Below are positions 8,828-17,562 of a DNA stretch of 64,000 nt, piece by piece. Position 1 is the stretch's first letter; each line of letters opens with the position of its first letter. The stretch is from the NCBI GenBank assembly GCA_964418255.1, contig CAYQKV010000008.1, forward strand, positions 1-64,000. Direction: 5' to 3'. The position numbers were made by a program, and so were the translations under genes. This stretch comes from CAG-1782 sp964418255. GTDB taxonomy: Bacteria > Bacillota > Clostridia > Christensenellales > DTU072. The notes under the pieces were generated by a model. It was not told the origin of the DNA and did no database searches. It worked only from the letters and a program-made list of their open reading frames with translations.

Positions 8828-9363
8828 TTATACCGACAAGCCCATTTCGTAAGCCTGCTTCATTGCGGGAGTATTTTTGATTTCTCCTTTTTCGTACGCG
8901 CCCGTTCCGTAGATTTTGCCCATTTCCTTCGCGCCTTCCACGCAGTCTAAATAACCGCGGAAACAAGCGAACGTGGTTTCGCACGATTCGTTTCCTTCGT
9001 CGGCGCACGTCGCTATGTAATAAAATTCTTTGTCCCTTACTTCCGGCCACCTTGCGACCGTTCTGTCGATAACCGTTTTCAGTTGAGCGTCTATCGAATA
9101 AAAGTATACTGGGCTTGCGAGCACGATGACGTCGGCGTCGATTATTTTTTGCAAAATTTCCGCCATATCGTCGTTTATCGCGCATTTCCCGCCGCTTTTT
9201 TGCAATAATAGCAAGCTCGGCAATATCCCACTTTCTTTTCGGCAACGCGGATTTTTTCCACCTCGTTCCCTTTTTCCAACGCTCCGCGCATAAACTCGTC
9301 GCACAGAATATCCGAATTTCCGCCTTTTCTCGGGCTTCCCGATAGAATCAATACCTTTTTCAC
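8828..9363 (-). CDS. Iron-sulfur flavoprotein-type NAD(P)H/FMN reductase, interrupted by a -1 frameshift
   Basis: Flavodoxin-like reductase. A GTG at 9363 (after AGAGGC) opens a frame with the FMN-binding LSGSPRKGGNSD and the first half of a compact Cys motif, CRACYYCKK. That frame goes out of register at a run of six A (plus-strand 9196-9201), and the protein continues in the -1 frame as SGGKCAINDDM, then VLASPVYFYSIDAQLK, ending at 8828. Re-reading one A restores CxxCxxCx6C, the 4Fe-4S spacing of this family, and a normal length of ~178 residues. Either the gene is mutated, the sequence lost one A, or there is slippage on A6. Last gene of the yjbQ operon. Confidence 0.75.
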
Positions 9364-9400
9364 AATAAGCCTCTTTTTTAAGAAAAATTATCCCGAGAAA

Positions 9401-10033
9401 TTACTTCCTTCCTTTCGCGTACAGCCTTTTGCCGCAAATATCCACTTTCACGTCGGCAAAACCCGCTTCCGTAAACATTTTTTCTATCTCTTCGGGCGTA
9501 TTCAATTCGAGGTTAAACCGTCCGTCAATCTCCTCTTTTATCTCGTCCATACTGCCCGTGCCGTCTTCGTACGCGTCGAGCATTATTATGAATTCGCCAC
9601 CGCTTTTAAGCACCTCGTAAACGTTTTTCACCGCCTGCGGTTTGTCGTTCCAAAAATAGAACGTCTCCACCGCGGTCACCGCGTCGAACGTCTCTTTCGG
9701 GAACGGGAGAGCGGACGCGCTTCCCATTTTCACTTTTATCTTTCCCGCTTTTACGTCTTTAATATTGTACGCTTTCGCGCATTTTACCGCGGTTTCGCTT
9801 ATATCCACGCCGAAAATTTTGCCGTTTGTCGCAATCTCCGACAGCCTTGCGAGCGTTCTTCCGCCTCCGCACCCGACGTCGAGGCAGACGGCGTTTTCCG
9901 TCAAAGTAAGTTTTTTCAAGCCTTCGTCGGTAAGGTCGGCGTGGTCGTCGTTCATATTCGTCAACGTTACCGCGCCCCAAAACCCTTTCGGGCTTCCCGC
10001 ATTGCTTACGCGTTTTCTTTTAAGCCAATTCAT
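9401..10033 (-). CDS. Class I SAM-dependent methyltransferase
   Basis: About 210 residues with the Rossmann-type methyltransferase core: motif I VCLDVGCGGGRTL, acidic motif II IFGVDIS, MGSASALPFPKETFDAVTAVETFYFW (motif IV region), and LKSGGEFIIM. It resembles small UbiE/Methyltransf_11 proteins; the substrate is unknown. The ATG at 10033 is preferred over a GTG at 10039, because that GTG lies inside the ribosome site AAAGGTGA. It starts nine bases after the acyltransferase stop and precedes the flavoprotein by 37 bases, so it is mid-operon. Confidence 0.85.
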   Translation of the reverse strand: MNWLKRKRVSNAGSPKGFWGAVTLTNMNDDHADLTDEGLKKLTLTENAVCLDVGCGGGRTLARLSEIATNGKIFGVDISETAVKCAKAYNIKDVKAGKIKVKMGSASALPFPKETFDAVTAVETFYFWNDKPQAVKNVYEVLKSGGEFIIMLDAYEDGTGSMDEIKEEIDGRFNLELNTPEEIEKMFTEAGFADVKVDICGKRLYAKGRK

Positions 10034-10042
10034 TTTCACCTT

Positions 10043-11278
10043 TTATTTCTTTTCCGTCAGACAAAGCCCGTTTCTTTCCGCGAACAGCGATTCGACTATA
10101 AGGGCGTATTTTGCCGAGTACTTATGCTCGGTAAACATAAACCTGTATGTAAGTCCTTCGATGATAAGGTCTATACCCTCGGCGTTTTTCGTCACTATCG
10201 TGGGCACTGCGACAATCGGCAAATCCGCGCGCCATTCCGCGCCTTTTTTCGTTCCGATATACCCTATGTAATTTTTATCGATATACAAGTACCCCTCGCC
10301 CACACGCATATACTCGTGTTTTTCGTCGTCGCGGCAATACGCTTCGACGGGCTTTTCCAATCGGAAATCGGGCGCGCGCAGTTCTTCCGCGACGCTTTCC
10401 CGTTCGTAATCGAACCAAAGGTCTATTCTGTCTATGCTTATGCCGTCACCCACGGGCACGAGGTGTCCGTCCTCGGTGTACCGCACGGTGTTCCCGCATT
10501 CGAGACATTTAAGCTCGTCTCCTTTCGCCTCCATACGGTATTCCGCGCCGCAACGCGGGCATTTATACAAAACGTAGTTGAGATTGCTGGCGAGTTCTTT
10601 CGCTTTGAATTTCACTCCGTTTTCCTGCTGCCATACGTTGTCGTTGTAGACAAGACTTTCTTTTATCTTTTGGAAAATAACTTTCGGCGGTGCTTTCGCC
10701 ACTTCTTCCGCGGTCATCAAAACCGTCGCTTTGCTGTTTATTCTGCCGCGGCGGAAACCCTTTATATAACGGGGTTTCGTGCAATACACTCCCTCGGATT
10801 TCACCAGAACGATATTCATTCCGAGAAATTTTGCGAGTTTTCCTATCGACGGATTGAGATACGTCATCTGCCGCCCGTCCATACTCGTCCTCCCCTCGGG
10901 GAAAAGCAGTATGCTTCTTCCTTCGTCGCTCGCCGCTTTCATCAGTTTTATGCTCGCAAGGTCCATCGCGCACTGGTTCATCGGAATTACCCCGAACGCT
11001 TTCATAAACGGCGCGAGTTGTTTCCAGGTGAAAAGGTCTTTCGCCGCGACTACGTTATATCTTTTTGGTAAAAGCGTGCAGATAGCGGGCACAATATCGA
11101 GTGTGCTCGCGTGCGGGGAAACGGCGAGAACCGGTCCTTTCAAACCTCGGATTTCGCTGTTGTCCGTCCTCATTCTCCAATAAATTCTCGCTATGAATTT
11201 AACGATATAAGCGGGTATCGTGTAGATGAAGAACGACGGTTTACGAATTTTGTGTTCTTTTGCCTTTTTCTCTTTCAT
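10043..11278 (-). CDS. PlsC-like 1-acyl-glycerol-3-phosphate acyltransferase with C-terminal zinc ribbon
   Basis: N-terminal half is a lysophospholipid acyltransferase: a hydrophobic N-terminus, the catalytic HASTLD (HX4D; His56, Asp61) and LLFPEGRTS (residues 124-132, phosphate-binding block). It should acylate lysophosphatidic acid or a similar acceptor at the inner membrane face. Unlike typical ~240-residue PlsC it has ~200 more residues, opening with a four-Cys zinc ribbon (CPRCG at 240-244, CLECG at 258-262), then a beta-rich C-terminal domain. ATG follows GAGG. Third gene of the operon; 53 bases separate it from the aminopeptidase gene. The extension may regulate or target the enzyme. 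Confidence 0.82.
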   Translation of the reverse strand: MKEKKAKEHKIRKPSFFIYTIPAYIVKFIARIYWRMRTDNSEIRGLKGPVLAVSPHASTLDIVPAICTLLPKRYNVVAAKDLFTWKQLAPFMKAFGVIPMNQCAMDLASIKLMKAASDEGRSILLFPEGRTSMDGRQMTYLNPSIGKLAKFLGMNIVLVKSEGVYCTKPRYIKGFRRGRINSKATVLMTAEEVAKAPPKVIFQKIKESLVYNDNVWQQENGVKFKAKELASNLNYVLYKCPRCGAEYRMEAKGDELKCLECGNTVRYTEDGHLVPVGDGISIDRIDLWFDYERESVAEELRAPDFRLEKPVEAYCRDDEKHEYMRVGEGYLYIDKNYIGYIGTKKGAEWRADLPIVAVPTIVTKNAEGIDLIIEGLTYRFMFTEHKYSAKYALIVESLFAERNGLCLTEKK

Positions 11279-11331
11279 ATGCCCTCGCTTGTCGCTTGCA
11301 TTTTAAGCCGTGTAAGTAAAATCGTTGTTTA

Positions 11332-12447
11332 TTAAATTAAATTTTCGGGATTGAGACATTCGAGTTCGGGAATAACGAACCTCCCGTCTTTCCTTATAAG
11401 CACGTCGTCGAAATAAACTTCGCCGCCGCCGTACTCGGGCGTTTGTACGAGCACCAAATCCCAGTGCACCGCGCTCTGATTGCCGTTGTCGCAATCTTCG
11501 TAGCAGCACCCGGGCGTAAAGTGAATGGACCCGCTTATCTTTTCGTCGAAAAGTATATCCCCTATCGCTTTGCTTATAAACGGATTAACGCCGAAAGAAA
11601 ACTCTCCGACGTATCTCGCGCCCTCGTCGGTATCGAATATCTTGTTCGCCGCCGCCGTGTCGTTCGCCGTCGCTTCGACGATTTTTCCATCCTTAAACAC
11701 AAGTCTCACGTCTCTGAACTCTATGCCGTTTTCTATGCTCGGCGTGTTGTAATGAATTACGCCGTTTACGCTGTTTTTAACGGGCGCGGTGTAGATTTCT
11801 CCGTCGGGAATGTTGCGTTCTCCGCTGCATTTTTGCGAACCGATACCCTTTATGCTGAAAGTAAGGTCGGTGTCGGGCGCAACGATACGCACTTTGTCGG
11901 TTTTCGCCATAAGCGCGCCAAGCGCGTCCATAGCCTTGTCCATTTTGCCGTAGTCGAGGTTGCACACGTTGAAATAAAAATCTTCGAACGCCTCGGTGCT
12001 CATCTTCGCAAGCTGGCTCATTCCTTCCGTCGGCCAACGCAGGATAACCCATTTCGTGTTCCCTACGCGCAGTTCGTGATGAACGGGGTGCGAATAAATT
12101 CTCGAATAAGCCGTCATCTTTTCGTCGGGGACGTCGCTGAGTTCCAGACTGTTGTTCCCGCCGCGGATACCGATATACGCGTCCATATCTTTCATTCTGT
12201 ACGCGTCGTAGTCCGCCCACGCCGAGAGCATTTCTTCCGTCGCTCCGAGAAGAATCTGTCTTTTTACCTTATTGTCGGAAATTTCCACAAACGGCATACC
12301 GCCGACCGCATAAACTTCTTTGACGAGCGCGGAAACCATTTCCGCGGGAATACCCGACGCTTCTATAAGCACTTTTTCCCCTTTTTGAAGCGCGCAGGAA
12401 TAGCGCACGAGAATTTTTGCAAGTTTTTCCATTCTGACGTCTATCAT
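11332..12447 (-). CDS. M29-family metallo-aminopeptidase
   Basis: Cytoplasmic exopeptidase removing N-terminal residues from peptides using two metals. Family ligands are visible: Glu217 in GERNIPDGEIYTAP, Glu282 in RYVGEFSFGVNP, His309 in GSIHFTPG, and His328/Asp330 in AVHWDLV. Its 371 residues are slightly fewer than the usual ~410. ATG follows AGGAG. It starts 12 bases after the yjbQ stop, so the two are co-transcribed from the promoter at 12890-12918. Confidence 0.92.
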   Translation of the reverse strand: MIDVRMEKLAKILVRYSCALQKGEKVLIEASGIPAEMVSALVKEVYAVGGMPFVEISDNKVKRQILLGATEEMLSAWADYDAYRMKDMDAYIGIRGGNNSLELSDVPDEKMTAYSRIYSHPVHHELRVGNTKWVILRWPTEGMSQLAKMSTEAFEDFYFNVCNLDYGKMDKAMDALGALMAKTDKVRIVAPDTDLTFSIKGIGSQKCSGERNIPDGEIYTAPVKNSVNGVIHYNTPSIENGIEFRDVRLVFKDGKIVEATANDTAAANKIFDTDEGARYVGEFSFGVNPFISKAIGDILFDEKISGSIHFTPGCCYEDCDNGNQSAVHWDLVLVQTPEYGGGEVYFDDVLIRKDGRFVIPELECLNPENLI

Positions 12448-12459
12448 ACTTTCAAACTC

Positions 12460-12852
12460 CTATCCCTCGATGATTTTTATGTAAAAATTACGCGTTCTCG
12501 GCGGGTCGAACTCGGCAAAATAAACGTCCTGCCATCTGCCGAGAACGAGTTTTCCGTCCTCGATGATAAGCGTTTCGCTCGCGCCTACCACGCTCGACTT
12601 AACGTGTCCGTCGGAATTGCCCTCGTCGTGACGAAACTCCGGAAACCTCGGAAAGACCTTTCCGAGCGCAAACATTACGTCTTTCTGAACGTCGTCGTCC
12701 GCGTTTTCGTTTATAGTTATGCCCGCGGTGGTATGGGGACAGTACACTATGCAAATCCCGTTTTTCACTCCGCTTTTTTTCACCGCGTCTTCAACTTTCG
12801 ACGTAATGTTGTAAAACGCCTTTTTATCCGTATTCAAATCGTATTTATACAC
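12460..12852 (-). CDS. yjbQ: YjbQ/UPF0047 family protein
   Basis: 130-residue member of the UPF0047 family, for which some members have been reported to have weak thiamine-phosphate synthase activity in vitro; the cellular role remains unclear. Conserved blocks are present: YCPHTTAGITINENAD, FRHDEGNSDGHVKSSVVG and GRWQDVYFAEFDPPR, with the His residues expected to bind a metal. The start is GTG at 12852 with GGAG eight bases upstream; no ATG fits. It is the first gene of the five-gene minus-strand operon. Confidence 0.9.
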   Translation of the reverse strand: MYKYDLNTDKKAFYNITSKVEDAVKKSGVKNGICIVYCPHTTAGITINENADDDVQKDVMFALGKVFPRFPEFRHDEGNSDGHVKSSVVGASETLIIEDGKLVLGRWQDVYFAEFDPPRTRNFYIKIIEG

Positions 12853-12889
12853 TTAATTTTCTCCGTATAATAATATTTAATTCTAAAAT

Positions 12890-12918
12890 AGTATATATTA
12901 CACTTCAAAAAATGTCAA
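12890..12918 (-). promoter_or_regulatory. Consensus sigma-A promoter of the yjbQ operon
   Basis: On the minus strand TTGACA (12918-12913), 17-base spacer, TATACT (12895-12890). Predicted start near 12883 gives a leader of ~30 bases to the GTG. Confidence 0.88.
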
Positions 12919-12926
12919 TTATATGT

Positions 12927-12968
12927 AACGGACTGCCCCGCTTAAAGCGGACAGTCCGTTTTATTTTT
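12927..12968 (+). terminator. Strong hairpin with U-tract on the plus strand
   Basis: 9-bp outer stem (12927-12935 with 12952-12960) over an inner CCGCTT/AAGCGG pairing, followed on the plus strand by TTATTTTT. Both neighbouring genes are on the minus strand, where the hairpin lacks a U-tract. It lies ~90 bases after the VWA gene stop and just before the yjbQ promoter, so it may still help terminate the VWA transcript. Confidence 0.5.
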
Positions 12969-13048
12969 CGTTAAATTTACAAACGTCGTATCGTCGTATC
13001 CTTACCCTATCGACAACAAAAATGCCGATTTATATACGATTTCGCCTC

Positions 13049-14560
13049 TTACTCGTCTACGTCGTACACCCTTGCGCCGAGATATACGAGTTCTACCATT
13101 TCTTTTTTATATTCGTCTCTGTCGATATATTCGCGCATATTTTCCAGTCTTTCTTTTACCGCGTCCACCGAGGCGTTTCCCTTGTACTTCGAATCTCTGA
13201 GCAGCAGTCCGCACTCGGCGACGCACGCGATGAAGTCCAAATCTTCGCTTCCTTTTTCGTCGGTATTTATCTCGCATTTTACGCTGTCGTCCGTCTCTCC
13301 GCCGTTCCTTACGTCCTTATACTTTATTTCCGCGTCGCAAAGTTTCCCTTCCGCGCCCTCTTTAAGGGTAATTTCGTAAAGCGCGCATACGCAAAGATTG
13401 CTGCCGATGTCTCCCGCGTCCGCGTCGGAATTATTAAAGTCGTCTTCGGATATTACTTTGGTATCATACCCTATCAGACGATATTTTTCTACGTTTTCCG
13501 TAAACGTTACTCCCGCTTTCGCGTTTTTTGCCACCGTATAGAGCGTTCCGCTGATTTCTTCGCAAAGAACTTTTCTCGCTTCCGCCTCGCTGTCGAGATA
13601 CGCATAATTGCCGTTTCCGCAGGTTGCAAGCGTTTCCAGCATATCGTCGCGCGTATTGCCCATTCCCACTCCGAGAACGGTCAGATAGACTCCGCTTTCG
13701 GCTTTTCCTTTAATAAAATTCTTTAACGTTTCGGTGTCGTTTATTCCCACGTTGAAATCGCCGTCGGAAATTATAATAACTCTGTTGTTGCCGCCTTCGA
13801 TGAATCTGTCCTGCGCTATATTGTACGCGCGTTCCAGCCCGTCGCCGCCGTTGGTCCCGCCTCCGGTTCTCAAATCTTTTACCGCCTGATAAATCGTCCC
13901 TTTTCCGTCTTCCGTGCACTCCACGCCTTCGAGTACGGTATTGACTCCGTTTGCGTAAGTAACCAGAGAAACGACGTCGTTGCTTCCGAGGGTTTCCGTC
14001 AGAATTTTTATGCCGCGTTTAGCAAGTCCTATCCTGTCGCCGCCGCCCATAGAACCCGACACGTCCAATAAGAACACGTAATTCGCCGACCGATATTCGA
14101 GTTCCATTTCCGAACTCTTCACTCCGACCAACAAAAGTTTATTGCCTTTATTCCACGGACAATCGGATAAATACCCGCTTACGGCTACCGCTTTATCGGT
14201 TTCGGGCGCTGCAAAACCGTAATCGAAATAATTTATAAGCTCTTCTATTCTTATGGAATCGGTATTTATTTTTTCGCCGTTTTTAAGTTGTTTTCTGATT
14301 AACGAGTACGTCGCGGTATTTCTGTCCAAAGAAAAATACGAAGAACTTTTCTCCGCCGTCGACGTAAACCCTTGCTCTATAATGCCGTTATAGACGTATT
14401 CTCCGTACGAACCGTCCGCTAAATCGGGGGCATAGTTGTTGTTGCCCGTAGGACCGTCGAAGTCCCATTTACCACCATTGTCGCCGCTGCACGCGACTAA
14501 ACAGCACGCGGAAATCGCAAGTACGACAATCGCCGTTAAGAAACGAAAAAGTTTTTTCAT
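13049..14560 (-). CDS. VWA-domain lipoprotein, YfbK-like
   Basis: Surface lipoprotein. Signal peptide with lipobox LVAC (lipidated Cys24), followed by a domain like the N-terminal von Willebrand-associated region (YFSLDRNTATYSLIRKQL, then SIRIEELINYFDYGF), and a VWA domain whose metal-ion-dependent adhesion site begins DVSGSM (residues 166-171) with TGGGTNGGDGL and a SDGDFNVG block. The C-terminal ~150 residues match the DUF3520-type tail. Presumed to bind a protein or matrix ligand through the metal site. ATG follows AGGAGGAAT. Monocistronic with its own promoter. Confidence 0.88.
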   Translation of the reverse strand: MKKLFRFLTAIVVLAISACCLVACSGDNGGKWDFDGPTGNNNYAPDLADGSYGEYVYNGIIEQGFTSTAEKSSSYFSLDRNTATYSLIRKQLKNGEKINTDSIRIEELINYFDYGFAAPETDKAVAVSGYLSDCPWNKGNKLLLVGVKSSEMELEYRSANYVFLLDVSGSMGGGDRIGLAKRGIKILTETLGSNDVVSLVTYANGVNTVLEGVECTEDGKGTIYQAVKDLRTGGGTNGGDGLERAYNIAQDRFIEGGNNRVIIISDGDFNVGINDTETLKNFIKGKAESGVYLTVLGVGMGNTRDDMLETLATCGNGNYAYLDSEAEARKVLCEEISGTLYTVAKNAKAGVTFTENVEKYRLIGYDTKVISEDDFNNSDADAGDIGSNLCVCALYEITLKEGAEGKLCDAEIKYKDVRNGGETDDSVKCEINTDEKGSEDLDFIACVAECGLLLRDSKYKGNASVDAVKERLENMREYIDRDEYKKEMVELVYLGARVYDVDE

Positions 14561-14656
14561 AACAAATTCCTCCTTTAATCGAGACTTATTTTGCGCCGCT
14601 CACGCGCCGTTCTTCTTAGGTTCAGGACGAATTCGGTTGTTTTTCTCCCTAACATA

Positions 14657-14685
14657 ATAGTAACATCACAGTAAAAAATTGTCAA
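14657..14685 (-). promoter_or_regulatory. Sigma-A promoter of the VWA lipoprotein gene
   Basis: Minus strand TTGACA (14685-14680), 17-base spacer, TACTAT (14662-14657), ~95 bases upstream of the start codon. Confidence 0.75.
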
Positions 14686-14714
14686 TATCCCGATTTTTGA
14701 AGAATAATTTATTT

Positions 14715-17537
14715 TCAGTCTCTCGTAAAAGTGGGAATGTAAATCGAAGTATAACCCTTTTTCGACTCCGCGACTTCTTCGGGCGTGCCCGCGACGACCA
14801 CTCTTCCGCCGCCGTCTCCTCCTTCGGGTCCGAGGTCGATTATGTGGTCGGCTTGCCGTATCACGTCGAGGTTGTGTTCGATTACTATGACCGTATTTCC
14901 GCTATCCACGAACTTATTCAATATGCCGATAAGTTTTTCCACGTCCGCAACGTGCAATCCCGTCGTCGGTTCGTCCAAAATATATATCGTTTTTCCCGTC
15001 GAACGCTTACTGAGCTCGGTCGCGAGTTTTATTCTCTGCGCTTCCCCGCCGCTGAACGTCGTAGCGGGCTGTCCGAGTTTGATGTACCCCAGCCCGACGT
15101 CGCGCAAAGTCTTTACCTTATTGTAAATTCTCGGCACGGGTTCGAAAAACTCGCACGCTTCGTCCACCGTCATTTCAAGCACGTCGTAAATGCTCTTTCC
15201 TTTGTACTTAACTTCCAAAGTTTCCCTGTTGTACCGCTTACCGCCGCACACTTCGCACGGAACGTACACGTCGGGAAGGAAGTGCATTTCTATTTTCAGA
15301 ATTCCGTCTCCCGTACAGTTTTCGCACCGTCCGCCGCTTATGTTGAAAGAAAACCTTCCGCTTCCGTATCCTCTCGCCTGTGCGTCCTGTGTTTTCGCAA
15401 ACAGTTCTCTTATATAAGTGAAAACTCCCGTGTACGTGGCGGGGTTGCTCCTCGGCGTGCGCCCTATCGGGCTTTGGTCTATCGCTATTACTTTATCCAC
15501 GTTTTCCAGCCCGGTTATTTCTTCGAACTTTCCGAGCGGCAAATGCGCGTTGTTTAACTTGTTTGCTAAATACGGATAGAGTATGCAGTTTACAAGGCTC
15601 GACTTTCCGCTTCCGCTTACCCCGGTAACCGCAATGAATTTCCCGAGCGGAAAATCTACGTTTATGCTTTTGAGATTGTTCTGTCTCGCTCCGTAAACGC
15701 TTAAAAAGTTGCCGTTCCCTTCTCTTCTTCTAAGCGGAATATCTATCTTTCTTCTTCCGCTTAAAAAGTCTCCCGTTATCGAATTCGGGCAACTTATAAT
15801 GTCGTTTAAGGACCCCGAAGCGACAAGTCTGCCGCCGTTTACGCCCGCGCCGGGTCCGATGTCGACGATATAATCCGCCGCCCGTATCGTGTCTTCGTCG
15901 TGTTCTACGACAATAAGGGTGTTGCCTAAGTCTCTGAGGCGTTTTAACGTCGCTATAAGCCTGTCGTTGTCTCTTTGGTGCAAACCTATGCTGGGTTCGT
16001 CGAGAATATAAAGTACTCCCGTAAGTCCGCTTCCTATCTGCGTGGCAAGCCGGATTCTCTGCGCTTCGCCACCCGAAAGCGTTCCGCTCGAACGGGAGAG
16101 CGTAAGGTAGGTAAGACCTACGTCGGTAAGAAATTTTATTCTCTCGCGTATTTCTTTGAGAATGGCGTCCGCTACGGTTTTTTCTCTGAGAGTAAGCCTG
16201 AGTCCGTCGAAAAACGTTTGAAGCCTGTCCATAGGCATTTCGCATACTTCGCTTATGTTTCTGCCGCCGACGGTTATTCCGAGCACGCTTTTTTTAAGCC
16301 TCTTTCCTCCGCACGCCTCGCACGGACGGGCGGTCATAAGTTTTTCTATTTCGGCGCGCGTCGCTTCCGACGGGCTTTCCTTATACCGTCTTGTCAGATT
16401 GTTTACCACGCCTTCGTAGTAGCCGTCGTAGCGCATCGAAAAGTTGCGCGTATTGGCTTCGAATTCAATCGTCTCCCCTTGCGTTCCGTACAGAATGATA
16501 TTTCTCACGGTCGCGGGGAGTTTTTCATACGGCGTGTTCATAGAAAAACCGTAACGCCTTGACAGCGCGCGGAATTTCATCTGCACCATTTTCCCCGCGT
16601 CGAGGTTCCAACCCGTACATTTAATCGCGCCGTCCGCAAGGGAAAGGCTCTTGTCGGGAATGAGTTTGTCGAGGTCGATTTCGCTCTTGAACCCGAGACC
16701 CGTACATTCGGGACACGCTCCTGCGGGCGCGTTGAAACTGAACAGCCTCGGCGTTATTTCCCCTATGGTAATTCCGCACTCGGGGCAAGCGTTGAGCGTA
16801 GAGAAAATTTCCTCTTCTTTAAGGTCTACGTTTTCGATAATCACAAGCCCGTCGGCGAGTTTAAGCGCGTTTTCCACGCTGTCGGTAAGTCGTCTTCTTA
16901 TGTCGTCTTTGAGCACAAGTCTGTCAACGACTACGGAAATGTTGTGTTTGCGGTTTTTGTCGAGCTTGATTTCCTCGTCGAGAGAATAAATTTCTCCGTC
17001 GATTTTCACCCTCGCGTAGCCGTTCTTTTTGTAACTTTCCAGTTGTTTTACGTACTCGCCTTTGCGGTCTCTTACGACGGGCGCGAGCACCATAAATTTC
17101 GTTCTGTCCTCCATAAGCATAACTTTATCCACTATCTGGTCGATGGTTATGCTCTTGATTTCCCTGCCGCATTCGGGGCAGTGCGGAATTCCGATACGCG
17201 CGAACAACAACCTCATATAATCGTAAATTTCCGTCACCGTACCCACGGTGGAACGCGGATTTTGCGAAGTGGTCTTTTGGTCGATACTTATCGCGGGGCT
17301 GAGTCCCTCTATGCTCTCCACGTCGGGTTTATCCATTTGCCCGAGAAACTGTCTCGCGTAGCTCGACAAACTCTCTACGTACCGTCTCTGCCCCTCGGCA
17401 AAAATCGTGTCGAACGCAAGACTGGATTTTCCGCTTCCGCTCAGTCCCGTAAAAACTATGAGTTTTTCCCGCGGCAAAGTCACGTCTATGTTTTTTAGAT
17501 TGTTTTGTCTTGCTCCTTTTATAATAATGTCGTTCAT
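14715..17537 (-). CDS. uvrA: Excinuclease ABC subunit UvrA
   Basis: DNA-damage-recognition ATPase of nucleotide excision repair. Full length, 940 residues. Two ABC modules: Walker A GLSGSGKSSLAFDTIF near residue 32 and GVSGSGKSSLVNCILYP near 640, with signature motifs LSGGEAQRIRLATQIGSG and FSGGEAQRIKLATELSKR. Zinc-binding Cys groups occur at CPECG pairs in the first half and CENCTGDG/CEVCGGKRY in the second. It starts 25 bases after uvrB and is the last gene of the cluster. Confidence 0.98.
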   Translation of the reverse strand: MNDIIIKGARQNNLKNIDVTLPREKLIVFTGLSGSGKSSLAFDTIFAEGQRRYVESLSSYARQFLGQMDKPDVESIEGLSPAISIDQKTTSQNPRSTVGTVTEIYDYMRLLFARIGIPHCPECGREIKSITIDQIVDKVMLMEDRTKFMVLAPVVRDRKGEYVKQLESYKKNGYARVKIDGEIYSLDEEIKLDKNRKHNISVVVDRLVLKDDIRRRLTDSVENALKLADGLVIIENVDLKEEEIFSTLNACPECGITIGEITPRLFSFNAPAGACPECTGLGFKSEIDLDKLIPDKSLSLADGAIKCTGWNLDAGKMVQMKFRALSRRYGFSMNTPYEKLPATVRNIILYGTQGETIEFEANTRNFSMRYDGYYEGVVNNLTRRYKESPSEATRAEIEKLMTARPCEACGGKRLKKSVLGITVGGRNISEVCEMPMDRLQTFFDGLRLTLREKTVADAILKEIRERIKFLTDVGLTYLTLSRSSGTLSGGEAQRIRLATQIGSGLTGVLYILDEPSIGLHQRDNDRLIATLKRLRDLGNTLIVVEHDEDTIRAADYIVDIGPGAGVNGGRLVASGSLNDIISCPNSITGDFLSGRRKIDIPLRRREGNGNFLSVYGARQNNLKSINVDFPLGKFIAVTGVSGSGKSSLVNCILYPYLANKLNNAHLPLGKFEEITGLENVDKVIAIDQSPIGRTPRSNPATYTGVFTYIRELFAKTQDAQARGYGSGRFSFNISGGRCENCTGDGILKIEMHFLPDVYVPCEVCGGKRYNRETLEVKYKGKSIYDVLEMTVDEACEFFEPVPRIYNKVKTLRDVGLGYIKLGQPATTFSGGEAQRIKLATELSKRSTGKTIYILDEPTTGLHVADVEKLIGILNKFVDSGNTVIVIEHNLDVIRQADHIIDLGPEGGDGGGRVVVAGTPEEVAESKKGYTSIYIPTFTRD

Positions 17538-17562
17538 ACTATCTATTTTTTCCTCGGTAAAA

